Assembly (NCBI RefSeq): GCF_018327705.1
Contig: NZ_BNEM01000001.1
Span: 3,472,001-3,536,000, forward strand
DNA: 64,000 bases
Direction: 5' to 3'
Source: Catellatospora sp. TT07R-123
GTDB taxonomy: Bacteria > Actinomycetota > Actinomycetes > Mycobacteriales > Micromonosporaceae
The notes beneath the pieces are model-generated. The model searched no databases. It saw only the letters and a program-made list of their open reading frames with translations, and had not been told where the DNA came from. The translations under genes and the position numbers were made by a program. Positions 35,050 through 46,870 of this stretch are shown here, in pieces. The first letter of the stretch is position 1; every line of letters begins with the position of its first letter.

Positions 35050-35979
35050 TCAACCCAGGGCCAGCAGCTGCTGCGCGCGGCCCAGCGCCTTCGACATGAA
35101 CTCCCGCCAGGCGACGATGTCGGCCTCGTGCGCGGCGAGCTGCTCCGCCATCGCCTGTGCCCGGACCTGCTGGCTGACCTCGCGCAGCCGGGTGGTGTCC
35201 GCGCACGTCGCGTCGGCGAGCGCGGCCTCGATCTCCCTGGCCAGGGCCCGGTCCAGCCCGGCCCGATCCGCGGGGTCGACGTCGGCGTAGATCTCCTCCG
35301 CGTTCCGGCGGGCGGCGGCGGGGTCGGCGAGGCCGGGACGGCCCTTGTCCCGCATGCAGGCCGACCAGGAGCTCAACGCCTGCGACAGGCCCTCGTCGTC
35401 GCGGACGGCCTGGGCGCGCGCCTCCTTGAGCTGGTTGGTGACCAGCCAGTCCAGCCGCAGGAACTCATGCAGATCGCCGTAGATCGCGAGGCGGGTCCGG
35501 CCGACGCATCCGCCGAGCGGGCTGCTGATCTGGCCGTGGCCGAAGTCGTACGAGACGACGTCGCTGTCCATGTCGCCGAACCTGGCCCGGGTGTAGCGGA
35601 GTCTCTCCGCGTCGGGCAGCCGCTCCCACGCCGATCTGGGCGGCTTCTCCGATTCCGGGGGACGGCGGCGCGGATCCAGGCCGTAGCCGAGCAGCCGCGC
35701 CGTCTCGACCGGTGGCGACTCGAAGTTCTGCCGGGACGAGGGCACGGCAGCGCCGTCCAGGTCGTACAGCGGCAGGCCCTGGGCCGTCAGGCAGCGGTCC
35801 ACGAGGGTGTTCTCCACGGCGAGGACCTGGCGTTTCAGCTCCGCGCCCGTGTCGAGCGCGGCCTGCGCGCGCCGGGCCGCCGCCGGGTCCGGCGTGTCAT
35901 CGGAGCCGCAGGCGGCGATCCCGGCCAGCAGGGCGACACCACCGATCAGCAGGGCGGATCGGCGAAACCACGCGAACAT
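35050..35979 (-). CDS. Putative lipoprotein of unknown function
   Basis: 309 residues. Signal peptide with lipobox LAGIAAC (Cys about 24), so the mature protein is lipid-anchored outside the membrane. The rest is mostly helical and charged, with four scattered Cys (DRCLTAQG, LGGCVGRT, WSACMRDKG, ATCADTT) that could form two disulfides. ATG 35979 is preferred for GGGGGG six bases upstream. Similar large Cys-containing lipoproteins are common in actinomycetes and usually unassigned. It is not clearly in an operon. Confidence 0.7.
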   Translation of the reverse strand: MFAWFRRSALLIGGVALLAGIAACGSDDTPDPAAARRAQAALDTGAELKRQVLAVENTLVDRCLTAQGLPLYDLDGAAVPSSRQNFESPPVETARLLGYGLDPRRRPPESEKPPRSAWERLPDAERLRYTRARFGDMDSDVVSYDFGHGQISSPLGGCVGRTRLAIYGDLHEFLRLDWLVTNQLKEARAQAVRDDEGLSQALSSWSACMRDKGRPGLADPAAARRNAEEIYADVDPADRAGLDRALAREIEAALADATCADTTRLREVSQQVRAQAMAEQLAAHEADIVAWREFMSKALGRAQQLLALG

Positions 35980-36066
35980 CAAGCCCCCCGGCAGCACGTG
36001 TCGACGTGCGCCGATGCTACCGGCCGCAGGCCCGCGACGGGGTCCCGCGGCCGGTGGCCGGTCGGC

Positions 36067-36683
36067 TCAGGTGAGGTTCTTGGCGATGACCGCGGCCAGC
36101 GAGCGGAACGCCTTGCCGCGGTGGCTGATCGCGTCCTTCTCGGCGGGCTCCAGCTCGGCGTTGGTACGCGTGTTGCCCTCCGCCACGAAGATCGGGTCGT
36201 AGCCGAAGCCGCCCTCGCCCCGCGGCGCGCGCAGCAGGCGCCCGGTCATCTTGCCGCTGACCAGGTGCTCGCGCCCGTTCGGCGCGCCGCCGCCGGGCAG
36301 CACCAGGGCCGCCGCGCAGACGAACGCCGCGCCGCGGTGCTCGTCGGGCACGTCGCCGATCTGCCCCAGCACCAGGTCCAGATTGGCCCGGTCGTCGCCG
36401 TGCCGGCCGGACCAGCGGGCGCTGAACACGCCCGGCATGCCGTTGAGCGCGTCGACGGCCAGGCCCGAGTCGTCGGCCACGGTCGGCAGCCCGGTGTGCT
36501 TGGCCCCTTCACGGGCCTTGAGCAGCGCGTTCTCGGCGAAGGTCAGCCCGGTCTCGGGCACCTCGGCATACTCGGGGACGTCGTCGAGGCCGACCAGCTC
36601 CACCTTGAGCAGTTCGGGCGAGGACGCCAGGATGCGGCGCAGCTCGTCGAGCTTCTTGACGTTGCGCGTGGCGAGCAGGACCT

Positions 36684-36687
<4 letters not shown>
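36067..36687 (-). CDS. rdgB: XTP/dITP diphosphatase (RdgB/HAM1)
   Basis: 206 residues from GTG 36687, overlapping the rph stop (GTGA). Signatures: [13 protein letters not shown] at the N-terminus, [30 protein letters not shown] and GFGYDPIF, and SHRGKAF at the C-terminus. Hydrolyses deaminated purine nucleotides (XTP, ITP, dITP) to monophosphates, keeping them out of DNA and RNA. Same order as Rv1340-Rv1341. Confidence 0.96.
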
Positions 36688-37460
<773 letters not shown>

Positions 37461-37502
37461 GCGCCCACCCTATGGCGCTGACCCGGCCCGTGCGCGAGCG
37501 GG

Positions 37503-38249
37503 TCAAACTTCGTACCGGGCCCCGGGACGGACGATCTCCACAGGACCGGCGAACGTGGCCGTAGCGTTGTTCAACGTCTCGGCCTCCGAGCCCCACGCGG
37601 TGACCAGGTGCGTCAGCAGCAGCCGCCGCGCGCCGGCCTTGGTGGCGATCTCGCCCGCTTCGGCCCCGGTCAGGTGCAGGTCCGGCGGGTTGTCGACCCC
37701 GTCGAGGTAGCTGGCCTCGCACAGGAACAGGTCGGCCCCGGCGGCCAGGCGCAGCAGCGCGTCGCAGGGCGCGGTGTCGCCGGAGTACGCCAGCGACCGC
37801 CCGTTGTGCTCCACCCGCACGCCGTACGTCTCCACCGGGTGGTTCACCCGGTCGACGCTGACCTGGAACGGGCCGATCGGGAAGCTGCCCGGTTGCAGCG
37901 CGTAGAACGTGTACACGTCGTCGAGCGGACCCTCGTCGAGGCTGTACGCCGTGGCGATGCGCTCGGGCGCCCCGGCCGGGGCGTACACCGGGATCGGCGG
38001 GTACGGGCCGTCGGGGGCGTAGCGGCGGACCACCACGTATGAGCAGGCGTCGAGCATGTGGTCGCAGTGCAGGTGGCTCAGCAGGATCGCGTCCACCGAC
38101 TTGATCCCGGCGTAGCGCTGGAGCGCCGACAGCGAGCCGGTGCCGAAGTCCATCAGCAGCCGGAACCCGTCCGCCTCCACCAGGTACGCCGAGCAGGCCG
38201 CCTCCGGCCCGGGAAAGCTCCCCGCACAGCCCAGAACGGTCAGTCTCAT
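37503..38249 (-). CDS. MBL-fold phosphodiesterase, Rv1339-like (cyclic-nucleotide PDE)
   Basis: 248 residues. Metallo-beta-lactamase fold with His59-x-His61-x-Asp63-His64 (SHLHCDHMLD), then the later His (RVNHPVET) and Asp (YSGDTAP). Gene order murI, this gene, rph, rdgB is the same as Rv1338-Rv1341 of M. tuberculosis; the Rv1339 product has been described as an atypical class II cAMP phosphodiesterase. By synteny and motif this is the likely counterpart, lowering cAMP. An RNase Z-like or PhnP-like activity is the alternative. A 9-bp hairpin abuts its start codon. Confidence 0.85.
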   Translation of the reverse strand: MRLTVLGCAGSFPGPEAACSAYLVEADGFRLLMDFGTGSLSALQRYAGIKSVDAILLSHLHCDHMLDACSYVVVRRYAPDGPYPPIPVYAPAGAPERIATAYSLDEGPLDDVYTFYALQPGSFPIGPFQVSVDRVNHPVETYGVRVEHNGRSLAYSGDTAPCDALLRLAAGADLFLCEASYLDGVDNPPDLHLTGAEAGEIATKAGARRLLLTHLVTAWGSEAETLNNATATFAGPVEIVRPGARYEV

Positions 38250-38278
38250 CGTGAATCTCCGCTCCGCGAAGATTCACG
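38250..38278 (-). promoter_or_regulatory. Hairpin abutting the start codon of the phosphodiesterase gene
   Basis: On the minus strand CGTGAATCT pairs perfectly with AGATTCACG, and the second arm touches the ATG. The 11-base loop carries GGAG (TCGCGGAGCGG), the likely Shine-Dalgarno. Folding would present or hide the ribosome site, so translational control is plausible. Confidence 0.5.
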
Positions 38279-38325
38279 ACGAGGCTCGGAGCCGCTGTGC
38301 CCCATGATTCGCTCGCTTCGCTCGC

Positions 38326-39120
38326 TCATGCCCTTGCTCCCGCCTGCTCCAGCGCGGAGCCGAGGAAGCGGCGCGCGAGCCGGTCGAAGATCTCCTGGTC
38401 GCCCGTTGTCAGCAGCTCGTGAGCGGGCGGCGGCGCGTCGTCGGGCCGTACCATGTCGCCCTCGACGAGCACGCGGAAGACGTCCCGCGCCGTCTCGTCC
38501 GCGCTCGACACCAGTGTCACCTGATCCCCCATCACGAGACTGATCACGCCGGTCAACAGCGGATAGTGGGTGCACCCCAGCACGAGCGTGTCGACCTGGG
38601 CCTGCTGTAGCGGCTCCAGGTAGGCACTGGCCAGGCCGAGCAGGGCCCGGCCGGAGGTGACGCCCCGCTCGATCAGCGGGACGAACTGAGGGCAGGCCGT
38701 CGCGGTCACCTTGAGGTGCGGTGCGGCCGCGAAGGAGTCCTGGTAAGCCCCTGAGGTGATGGTAGCGGTCGTACCGATCACCCCGACCCGTCCGTTGCGC
38801 GTCGCCGCCACGGCGCGCCGGACAGCGGGTCTGATCACCTCGACCACCGGCACCGAGTAGCGCTCGCGCGCGTCGTGCAGGCAGGCGGCCGAGGCGGTGT
38901 TGCAGGCGATCACCAGCATCTTGGCGCCGCGCTCGACCAACTGGTCGAGGCAGGCCAGCGCGTACGACCGCACGTCGGCGATCGGCTTGGGCCCGTATGG
39001 CATGTGCGCGGTGTCGGCGAGGTAGACGATCCGCTCATGTGGCAGCTGGTCGAGGATGGCGCGGGCAACCGTGAGCCCGCCGACCCCCGAGTCGAAGATG
39101 CCGATCGGCGCGTCCGTCAC
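38326..39120 (-). CDS. murI: Glutamate racemase
   Basis: 264 residues. Catalytic Cys pair: Cys73 in [11 protein letters not shown] and the second in [12 protein letters not shown]-terminal [12 protein letters not shown] and [10 protein letters not shown] are family signatures. Makes D-glutamate for peptidoglycan. Leads the murI-PDE-rph-rdgB group. In M. tuberculosis a rhomboid gene (Rv1337) precedes murI; here that place holds an unrelated gene on the other strand. Confidence 0.97.
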   Translation of the reverse strand: MTDAPIGIFDSGVGGLTVARAILDQLPHERIVYLADTAHMPYGPKPIADVRSYALACLDQLVERGAKMLVIACNTASAACLHDARERYSVPVVEVIRPAVRRAVAATRNGRVGVIGTTATITSGAYQDSFAAAPHLKVTATACPQFVPLIERGVTSGRALLGLASAYLEPLQQAQVDTLVLGCTHYPLLTGVISLVMGDQVTLVSSADETARDVFRVLVEGDMVRPDDAPPPAHELLTTGDQEIFDRLARRFLGSALEQAGARA

Positions 39121-39286
39121 GCTGCGCAGCCTACTTGGCGGAACCCCCCTCAGGGGAACAGTCCTTTCCGAGATGTCGCCAACGTGACACCGATGCGAGC
39201 GTGCCGTTACGGACGGTCGTCAAAAACCGTTGCACTCAGTGCAGGGCCCGGTGGACGGGCAGGTCAGGCAGAGAATAGCGAGCACA

Positions 39287-39781
39287 GTGCGTACTGAGTC
39301 AGACTCCGAGCGCGACGGCGAGGGCACTCTCGCCACCGTGGACCCCGCTGACGCATCGAGCGACGCGGCCACCACGGCCGGTAACGATCACAGCACCATG
39401 CCCGCGGCCCGGACCGCGCCCGACGAGGACGTGCCGCGTACGCCCGGTCGGCTGCGCTCGGCCGTGTCCGCCCGGTTCCGGCTGCCCGCCGAGGACGACC
39501 CGGCGCCGCGCACCAAGCGGCTGGTCGGCCTGTCCCTGTGGGCCGCCGTCCTCGCCTTCCTGGGCCTGATCCCCGGCGGCCGCCTCGGCGTCACCCTGGC
39601 CCTCAGCCTCGACGCCCCCGCCTGGTACGCCCCGGTGACCCTGGCGATCGGCGTCCTCGGCATCGTGGCGATGATGGCCGGCTTCGCCGCGATCCACCGC
39701 GACCGCCTCCCCACGTACCTCTTCTCCCTCGCCACCCTCCTCCTCCTCACCAACATCGCCCTCGCCTACACCGCCCTCTAG
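39287..39781 (+). CDS. Small three-helix membrane protein of unknown function
   Basis: 164 residues from GTG 39287. An acidic and polar N-terminal half of about 85 residues (DPADASSDAATTAGND-type) precedes three membrane helices: LVGLSLWAAVLAFLGLIPGG, YAPVTLAIGVLGIVAMMAGFA, and LFSLATLLLLTNIALAYT. No Shine-Dalgarno is obvious; a TAG-rich -10-like GAGAATAG about ten bases upstream fits a leaderless mRNA. It occupies the spot of the rhomboid gene in the mycobacterial order but shows no rhomboid Ser-His dyad. Divergent from murI. Confidence 0.6.
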   Translation: MRTESDSERDGEGTLATVDPADASSDAATTAGNDHSTMPAARTAPDEDVPRTPGRLRSAVSARFRLPAEDDPAPRTKRLVGLSLWAAVLAFLGLIPGGRLGVTLALSLDAPAWYAPVTLAIGVLGIVAMMAGFAAIHRDRLPTYLFSLATLLLLTNIALAYTAL

Positions 39782-39814
39782 CCCCCGGCCGCAGGCCAGG
39801 CCCCGCCTCTCCAC

Positions 39815-39973
39815 GTCGATCATGAACTTATGGCACGGGTCGACGGCGTGTTGCGTGCACAGCTTCCTGATCAACTGCCGGTGCGGCAGGACCTGCCCGC
39901 TGGGGCAGGAATGGTCAACAGGAGGTTGTGCAGGCGACACACCGTCGAGCCGTGCCATAAGTTCATGATCGAC
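39815..39973. repeat. Family A long inverted repeat, copy A2 (convergent junction)
   Basis: 159 bases. Perfect 24-base terminal arms (39815-39838 and 39950-39973) that differ from copy A1 by one base in each arm, at paired positions (CTATGG/CCATAG becomes TTATGG/CCATAA). Inner pairing TCGACGG...TGCA is also kept with a few wobbles or mismatches. The middle carries an extra small hairpin (GCAGGACCTGC). It fills most of the gap between the 3-helix protein gene and cysM. Confidence 0.85.
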
Positions 39974-40018
39974 GGGGGATACCGGGCCGGGAGGCCTGGG
40001 CGGACGGGCGGTGGGGGG

Positions 40019-40993
<975 letters not shown>

Positions 40994-41022
40994 CTATCAC
41001 GAAGGTCGGCCGCACAGGCGCG

Positions 41023-41063
41023 AACGGCGGCCGGGCACCCCGGCAGGGTGCCTGGCCGCCGTT
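41023..41063 (-). terminator. Hairpin between cysO and cysM
   Basis: 17-base arms (41023-41039 and 41047-41063, AACGGCGGCCGGGCACC type) pair with one G-U around a 7-base loop. It lies between cysO and cysM on the minus strand and may partly end transcription or stabilise the upstream message. Confidence 0.5.
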
Positions 41064-41086
41064 GGCGCGCAGTGGGTCGGGCAGGC

Positions 41087-41401
41087 TCAGCGGCCGAGGA
41101 CGGCGGCCGCGGCGGCCAGGCCGAAGGCACCGCCGGCGACGGCGGGCAGGATGGTGACGGTGTCGCCGTCGCCGACCTTCGCGTCGAGCGAGCCCAGGAA
41201 GCGCACGTCCTCGTCGTTGACGTAGATGTTGACGAAGCGGTGCAGGCCGCCCTCGGGCGTGATCAGCCGGCCACGCAGGCCCGGGTAGTTGCCGTCGAGG
41301 TCGGTGAGCAGGTCGGCCAGCGTGTCTCCGGCGCCGGAGACGGCCTTGGCGCCACCGGTGTACGAGCGCAGGATGGTCGGAATGCGGACGTCGATCGCCA
41401 T
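41087..41401 (-). CDS. cysO: Sulfur-carrier protein CysO with C-terminal extension
   Basis: 104 residues, MoaD/ThiS beta-grasp fold. The conserved end of CysO, TVTILPAVAGG, stops here at Gly90-Gly91, but the frame continues for 13 residues (AFGLAAAAAVLGR). In M. tuberculosis CysO the Gly-Gly is the true C-terminus and is adenylylated and thiocarboxylated. The extension must be removed before the protein can carry sulfur. The neighbouring Mec protease is a natural candidate, since it cuts after Gly-Gly. Confidence 0.92.
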   Translation of the reverse strand: MAIDVRIPTILRSYTGGAKAVSGAGDTLADLLTDLDGNYPGLRGRLITPEGGLHRFVNIYVNDEDVRFLGSLDAKVGDGDTVTILPAVAGGAFGLAAAAAVLGR

Positions 41402-41455
41402 GATGGATTACTCCTGGAAGAGGAAAGGGCCGGACAGGAAGCGGTCAGGGTCGGG

Positions 41456-41977
41456 TCAGCGCTGGGGCTGACACTCGTACTCGACCGCCGTCGGGCTCTG
41501 CCCGAACATGTACGACTGCACGACGTGCGGGTCGCCGCTCTTCTCCTCGGACCGCATGGACTGCATGCTCTCATCAACGAGCCGGACCGTCTCTTCGGTC
41601 ACCTGCCCGTCCACGATGCGGAACGAGCGGATCTCCGCGGTCTGCGGATCGCGCGTCGACACGAGCACGTAGTGCGCGTTCGGCTCCCCCGCGTACGACA
41701 CGTCGGTGCGCGACGGGAACGGCTCGGTGGCCGTGTGCGAGTGGTAGATGACCACCGGCTCCTCGTCGCGGTCGTCCATCTCCCGCCACACGCGCAGCTG
41801 CTCGCCGGCGTCGAAGCGGTAGAAGGTGGTCGAACGCTCGGCGTTCTCCATCGGGATGTGCCGCACCGCGGTGTCCGATCCGATGGGCCCGGCGACGACA
41901 CCGCAGGCCTCGTCCGGGTGGTCCCGGCGGGCATGGGCGACGATCGCCTCGATGATCTCCCGGTGGATGGTCAGCAC
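41456..41977 (-). CDS. mec: Mec JAMM/MPN+ metalloprotease (CysO-cysteine peptidase)
   Basis: 173 residues from GTG 41977. Complete JAMM site: Glu23 in HPDEACGV, His79-x-His81, Ser89 and Asp92 in YHSHTATEPFPSRTD. It releases cysteine from the CysO-cysteine adduct in the mycobacterial pathway. Alignment with Rv1334 supports this start (VLTIHREI corresponds to the beginning of the domain). A C-terminal extension of about 30 residues (EEKSGDPHVVQ to the end) exceeds the mycobacterial protein. Lies 54 bases upstream of cysO. Confidence 0.93.
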   Translation of the reverse strand: MLTIHREIIEAIVAHARRDHPDEACGVVAGPIGSDTAVRHIPMENAERSTTFYRFDAGEQLRVWREMDDRDEEPVVIYHSHTATEPFPSRTDVSYAGEPNAHYVLVSTRDPQTAEIRSFRIVDGQVTEETVRLVDESMQSMRSEEKSGDPHVVQSYMFGQSPTAVEYECQPQR

Positions 41978-42044
41978 GACGACAAGCCTACCGACCGCGC
42001 CCACGCCGCGACAGGCCGAGTGATCCGTACCGCAGCGGGAACAT

Positions 42045-42545
42045 TCAGCCGATGAGGGCGTCCAGCAGAGACTCCTGGAGGTACCCGAGATACGAGTAGA
42101 CGCTGAGCTGGAAGACGCGGGCCGACGAGGCGTCGACGGCGAGCGCCTCCTCCAGCTCGTACTCGACGATGGTGTCGTCGGTGAGTTCGAGCCGGATGCC
42201 CAGCGCGAGCCGGGCGTCGTTGATGGCCCGCAGCCAGGCCTCGGCGGCCTCGCGGTCCAGGCGCACCTCGCCGTGGCCGTCCTCGGGCAGCAGGGCCAGC
42301 ACCGCGCCGGCCTGGTCGATCTTGGCGGTCTTGAGGTCGCCCTCGGTGAACCGGCGGAACTCGGCCGAGTCGCGCGGCAGGTCCGGGTACACGTCGGGGA
42401 ACAGTCGCTCGACCACCGGGTCGTCGCGCTCGAACCCCTCGGTGAGCAGTCCTACGACCTCTTCGGTGACCTTGCGCAGGACCCGGACCTCGTCCTCGCG
42501 GAAATCCGCCACGCACTCGCCGCCGACGCGGCGGAACATCGTCAT
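42045..42545 (-). CDS. DUF2017-family protein
   Basis: 166 residues, helical and acidic, with DEVRVLRKVTEEVVGLL and ESLLDALIG. Conserved across actinobacteria between clpS and mec (Rv1332 position); biochemical role unknown. ATG 42545 follows GTAGGG, eight bases after the clpS stop, so the two are probably co-translated. A second ATG is six bases further in. Confidence 0.85.
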   Translation of the reverse strand: MTMFRRVGGECVADFREDEVRVLRKVTEEVVGLLTEGFERDDPVVERLFPDVYPDLPRDSAEFRRFTEGDLKTAKIDQAGAVLALLPEDGHGEVRLDREAAEAWLRAINDARLALGIRLELTDDTIVEYELEEALAVDASSARVFQLSVYSYLGYLQESLLDALIG

Positions 42546-42553
42546 TCGCGGCC

Positions 42554-42856
42554 CTACTGCTTGTCGACGGTGGCCCACAGGCCGTACGTGTGCAGCCGGG
42601 TGGCGTCGTGCTCCATACGCTCGCGCGCGCCGTGTGACACGATGGCCTTGCCCTTCTGGTGGACGTCGAGCATCAGCAGCTCGGCCTTGTCCCGGCTGTA
42701 ACCGAAGAGCTCCTGGAACACCCAGGTCACGTAGCTCATCAGGTTCACCGGATCGTTGTGCACGATCGTCACCCAGGGCCGGGCGAACTCCGATGCTTCG
42801 TCTACGTCCGGTTGATCTACCGGAGTGGTCTGCGGGGCGGCGGTCACGTTCCCCAT
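42554..42856 (-). CDS. clpS: ATP-dependent Clp protease adaptor ClpS
   Basis: 100 residues. ClpS core with [20 protein letters not shown] (substrate-pocket Asn-Asp and Met) and [28 protein letters not shown]. It delivers N-degron substrates to ClpC/ClpA. ATG 42856 gives a normal N-terminus; the frame is open further upstream but without family resemblance. First gene of the clpS-DUF2017-mec-cysO-cysM run and divergent from pncB. Confidence 0.95.
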   Translation of the reverse strand: MGNVTAAPQTTPVDQPDVDEASEFARPWVTIVHNDPVNLMSYVTWVFQELFGYSRDKAELLMLDVHQKGKAIVSHGARERMEHDATRLHTYGLWATVDKQ

Positions 42857-43038
42857 CCTACGAGTTGATTCGGGCAACACACAGGCTCGCGCACCGCCGG
42901 ATGATGTCGCCTCGTACCACGTCGTGACTTGTCCGGTATGCCCTCTCCACCCGCCGCCACCTCGAATGATCAAGGGTGTGTCCCGCGTCGCGCCGGTCGG
43001 GAGCGGCGGCGGGCGCGGCCCGGCCTTAGGGTGGCGCC

Positions 43039-44340
43039 ATGGGTGAATTCGCCGGTGCGGGAGCTCCCGCCCTGCTGACCGACCACTACGAGCTGACCAT
43101 GATCAGCGCGGCGCTGCGCGACGGCACCGCGCACCGGCGCGGCGTGTTCGAGGTCTTCGCGCGGCGGCTGCCGCTCGGGCGCCGCTACGGCGTGGTGGCC
43201 GGCACCGGGCGACTGCTGGAGCAGCTCGCGGCGTTCCGGTTCCACCCGGACGAGGTCGACTTCCTGCGCCGCACCGGCGTGGTCGACGAGCCGACCGCGG
43301 CCTGGCTGGCCGACTACCGCTTCTCCGGCGACGTCGACGGATACGCCGAGGGCGAGCTGTTCTTCCCCAACTCCCCGATCCTGACCGTGGCCGGCACCTT
43401 CGCCGAGTGCGTGGTGCTGGAGACGCTGATCCTGTCGGTGCTCAACCACGACTGCGCGGTGGCCGCCGCCGCGGCCCGCATGGTCACCGCGGCCCGGGGC
43501 CGCACGCTGATCGAGATGGGCGGGCGCCGGGCGCACGAGGAGGCCGCGGTCGCCTCGGCCCGCGCGGCGTACCTGGCCGGCTTCAGCTCGACCTCCAACC
43601 TGGCCGCCGGGCTGCGCTTCGGCATCCCGACCCGGGGCACCGCCGCGCACGCGTTCACGCTGCTGCACGACGACGAGAAGGCGGCGTTCGCCTCGCAGGT
43701 CGCGGCGCTGGGCGAGCAGACCACGCTGCTGGTCGACACGTACGACATCAGCCAGGGCATCCGCAACGCCATCGCCGTGGCCGGTCCCGGCCTGAACGCG
43801 GTGCGCATCGACTCCGGCGACCTGTCGGTGCTGGCCGCGCAGTCGCGCGCGCTGCTGGACGAGCTGGGCGCGCCGGACACGAAGATCGTGGTCAGTGGCG
43901 ACCTGGACGAGTACGCCATCGCCGCCCTGGCCGCCGAGCCCGTCGACGTGTACGGCGCGGGCACCGCCGTGGTCACCGGCTCCGGCGCCCCGACCGCGGG
44001 CCTGGTCTACAAGCTGGTCGAGGTCGAGGGCCGCCCGGTGGTGAAGCGCTCGGAGAACAAGGCCACGGTCGGCGGGCGCAAGACGGCGTACCGGCGGCAC
44101 AAGCCCACCGGCACCGCGGTCGAGGAGATCGTGCTGTCGCAGGACGAGCCCGACCTCCAGCCCGGCGACCGGCTGCTCCAGCGGCCGCTGATCCGCGGCG
44201 GCGAGCTCGTGCCGGACCTGCCCACGCTGGAGCAGAGCCGCGCCCACCTGCGCGACTGTCTGATCACGATCCCGTGGGAGGGCCTGAAGCTGTCGGCGGG
44301 CGACCCGGCCATCCCGGTGACGGTGGCGCCCACCGCGTGA
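43039..44340 (+). CDS. pncB: Nicotinate phosphoribosyltransferase
   Basis: 433 residues. [15 protein letters not shown] at the start, the autophosphorylated His region [14 protein letters not shown], and PRPP/phosphate-binding VRIDSGDL and [10 protein letters not shown]. Converts nicotinate and PRPP to nicotinate mononucleotide in NAD salvage. Divergent from clpS as in mycobacteria (Rv1330c). The nicotinamidase gene follows 93 bases downstream, so nicotinamide can be taken to NaMN by neighbouring products. Confidence 0.96.
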   Translation: MGEFAGAGAPALLTDHYELTMISAALRDGTAHRRGVFEVFARRLPLGRRYGVVAGTGRLLEQLAAFRFHPDEVDFLRRTGVVDEPTAAWLADYRFSGDVDGYAEGELFFPNSPILTVAGTFAECVVLETLILSVLNHDCAVAAAAARMVTAARGRTLIEMGGRRAHEEAAVASARAAYLAGFSSTSNLAAGLRFGIPTRGTAAHAFTLLHDDEKAAFASQVAALGEQTTLLVDTYDISQGIRNAIAVAGPGLNAVRIDSGDLSVLAAQSRALLDELGAPDTKIVVSGDLDEYAIAALAAEPVDVYGAGTAVVTGSGAPTAGLVYKLVEVEGRPVVKRSENKATVGGRKTAYRRHKPTGTAVEEIVLSQDEPDLQPGDRLLQRPLIRGGELVPDLPTLEQSRAHLRDCLITIPWEGLKLSAGDPAIPVTVAPTA

Positions 44341-44433
44341 GGCGGGGGTCCGCGTGACGCAGAGATCATTGCGCCGGTGGCGGCCGTGGCGCAGCATGGG
44401 TGCTGAGCCACGACGCCAAGCGGGAGGCCGGTC

Positions 44434-45006
44434 ATGACCCGGGCACTGATCATCGTCGACGTGCAGAACGACTTCTGCGAGGGCGGGTCGCTGGCGGTCG
44501 CCGGCGGCGCGGCGGTCGCCGCGAACCTGTCGGCGCAGCTTGCCGCCGACACCGCCACCGGGCACCGGTGGCAGCACGTCGTGGCCACCCAGGACCACCA
44601 CACCGACCCGGGCGGCCACTTCGGCGATCCGCCGGACTACGCCTCCAGCTGGCCGGTGCACTGCGTGGCCGACACGTTCGGCGCGCAGTTCCACCCCGAG
44701 CTGGACACCGACCGGGTCGAGGCCGTGTTCCGCAAGGGCGAGTACGCGGCGGCGTACTCCGGGTTCGAGGGGCACACCGCGGGGATCGGGCTGGCGGCCT
44801 GGCTGCGGATGCGCGACGTGACCGAAGTGGACGTCGTCGGCATCGCCACCGACCACTGTGTACGGGCGACCGCGCTGGACGCCGCCCGGGAGGGCTTCGA
44901 CACCACCGTGGTGCTCGGGTTCACCGCCGGGGTCGCTCCGGAGACGACCGAGCGGGCCATCGAAGAGCTCCGAGCTGCGGGTGTGCACCTGGTGGAGACC
45001 ATTTAG
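44434..45006 (+). CDS. pncA: Nicotinamidase (isochorismatase fold)
   Basis: 190 residues. Catalytic triad Asp9 (IIVDVQNDF), Lys101 (FRKGEYAAAYSGFEG) and Cys142 (GIATDHCVRATALDA); metal ligands in TQDHHTDPGGHF. Hydrolyses nicotinamide to nicotinate, feeding pncB. Start ATG 44434 after GGGAGG. The same enzyme activates pyrazinamide in mycobacteria. Confidence 0.95.
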   Translation: MTRALIIVDVQNDFCEGGSLAVAGGAAVAANLSAQLAADTATGHRWQHVVATQDHHTDPGGHFGDPPDYASSWPVHCVADTFGAQFHPELDTDRVEAVFRKGEYAAAYSGFEGHTAGIGLAAWLRMRDVTEVDVVGIATDHCVRATALDAAREGFDTTVVLGFTAGVAPETTERAIEELRAAGVHLVETI

Positions 45007-45028
45007 GTCCGGTTTTAGGTAAGGACTA

Positions 45029-45043
45029 TTCCTTTTTAAGGAA
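45029..45043 (+). promoter_or_regulatory. Candidate operator upstream of the chitinase gene
   Basis: Perfect inverted repeat TTCCTT-TTT-AAGGAA in an unusually AT-rich stretch (45002-45058). It lies 58 bases before the chitinase start. It is not a DasR (dre) site. The regulator is unknown. Confidence 0.45.
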
Positions 45044-45100
45044 ACTTAACTTATTGTTTGGCGCCATCGGGGGGACCGGTGTCAATCAATGAGGAGAGCC

Positions 45101-46759
<1,659 letters not shown>

Positions 46760-46775
46760 TCCAGCAGGGCCCGCT

Positions 46776-46828
46776 GAGCGGGGCCCCGGTCCGGACCGCG
46801 ACGTCCGGACCGGGGCCCCGCTCCTTTT
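46776..46828 (+). terminator. Rho-independent terminator of the chitinase gene
   Basis: A 21-bp perfect stem (46776-46796 with 46803-46823) and 6-base loop, followed by CTTTT. Confidence 0.9.
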
Positions 46829-46870
46829 CGTCCGGCAGGCTGCGGCGACGCCGTCGGGCAGGATGGGGGT

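Noticed and set aside
39287-39781. Rhomboid protease at the place of Rv1337
   Set aside because: Only three helices and no GxSG or His motif; opposite strand from the mycobacterial gene.
45002-45100. DasR (dre) operator upstream of the chitinase gene
   Set aside because: No ACTGGTCTAGACCA-like palindrome is present; the inverted repeat there is TTCCTT/AAGGAA.
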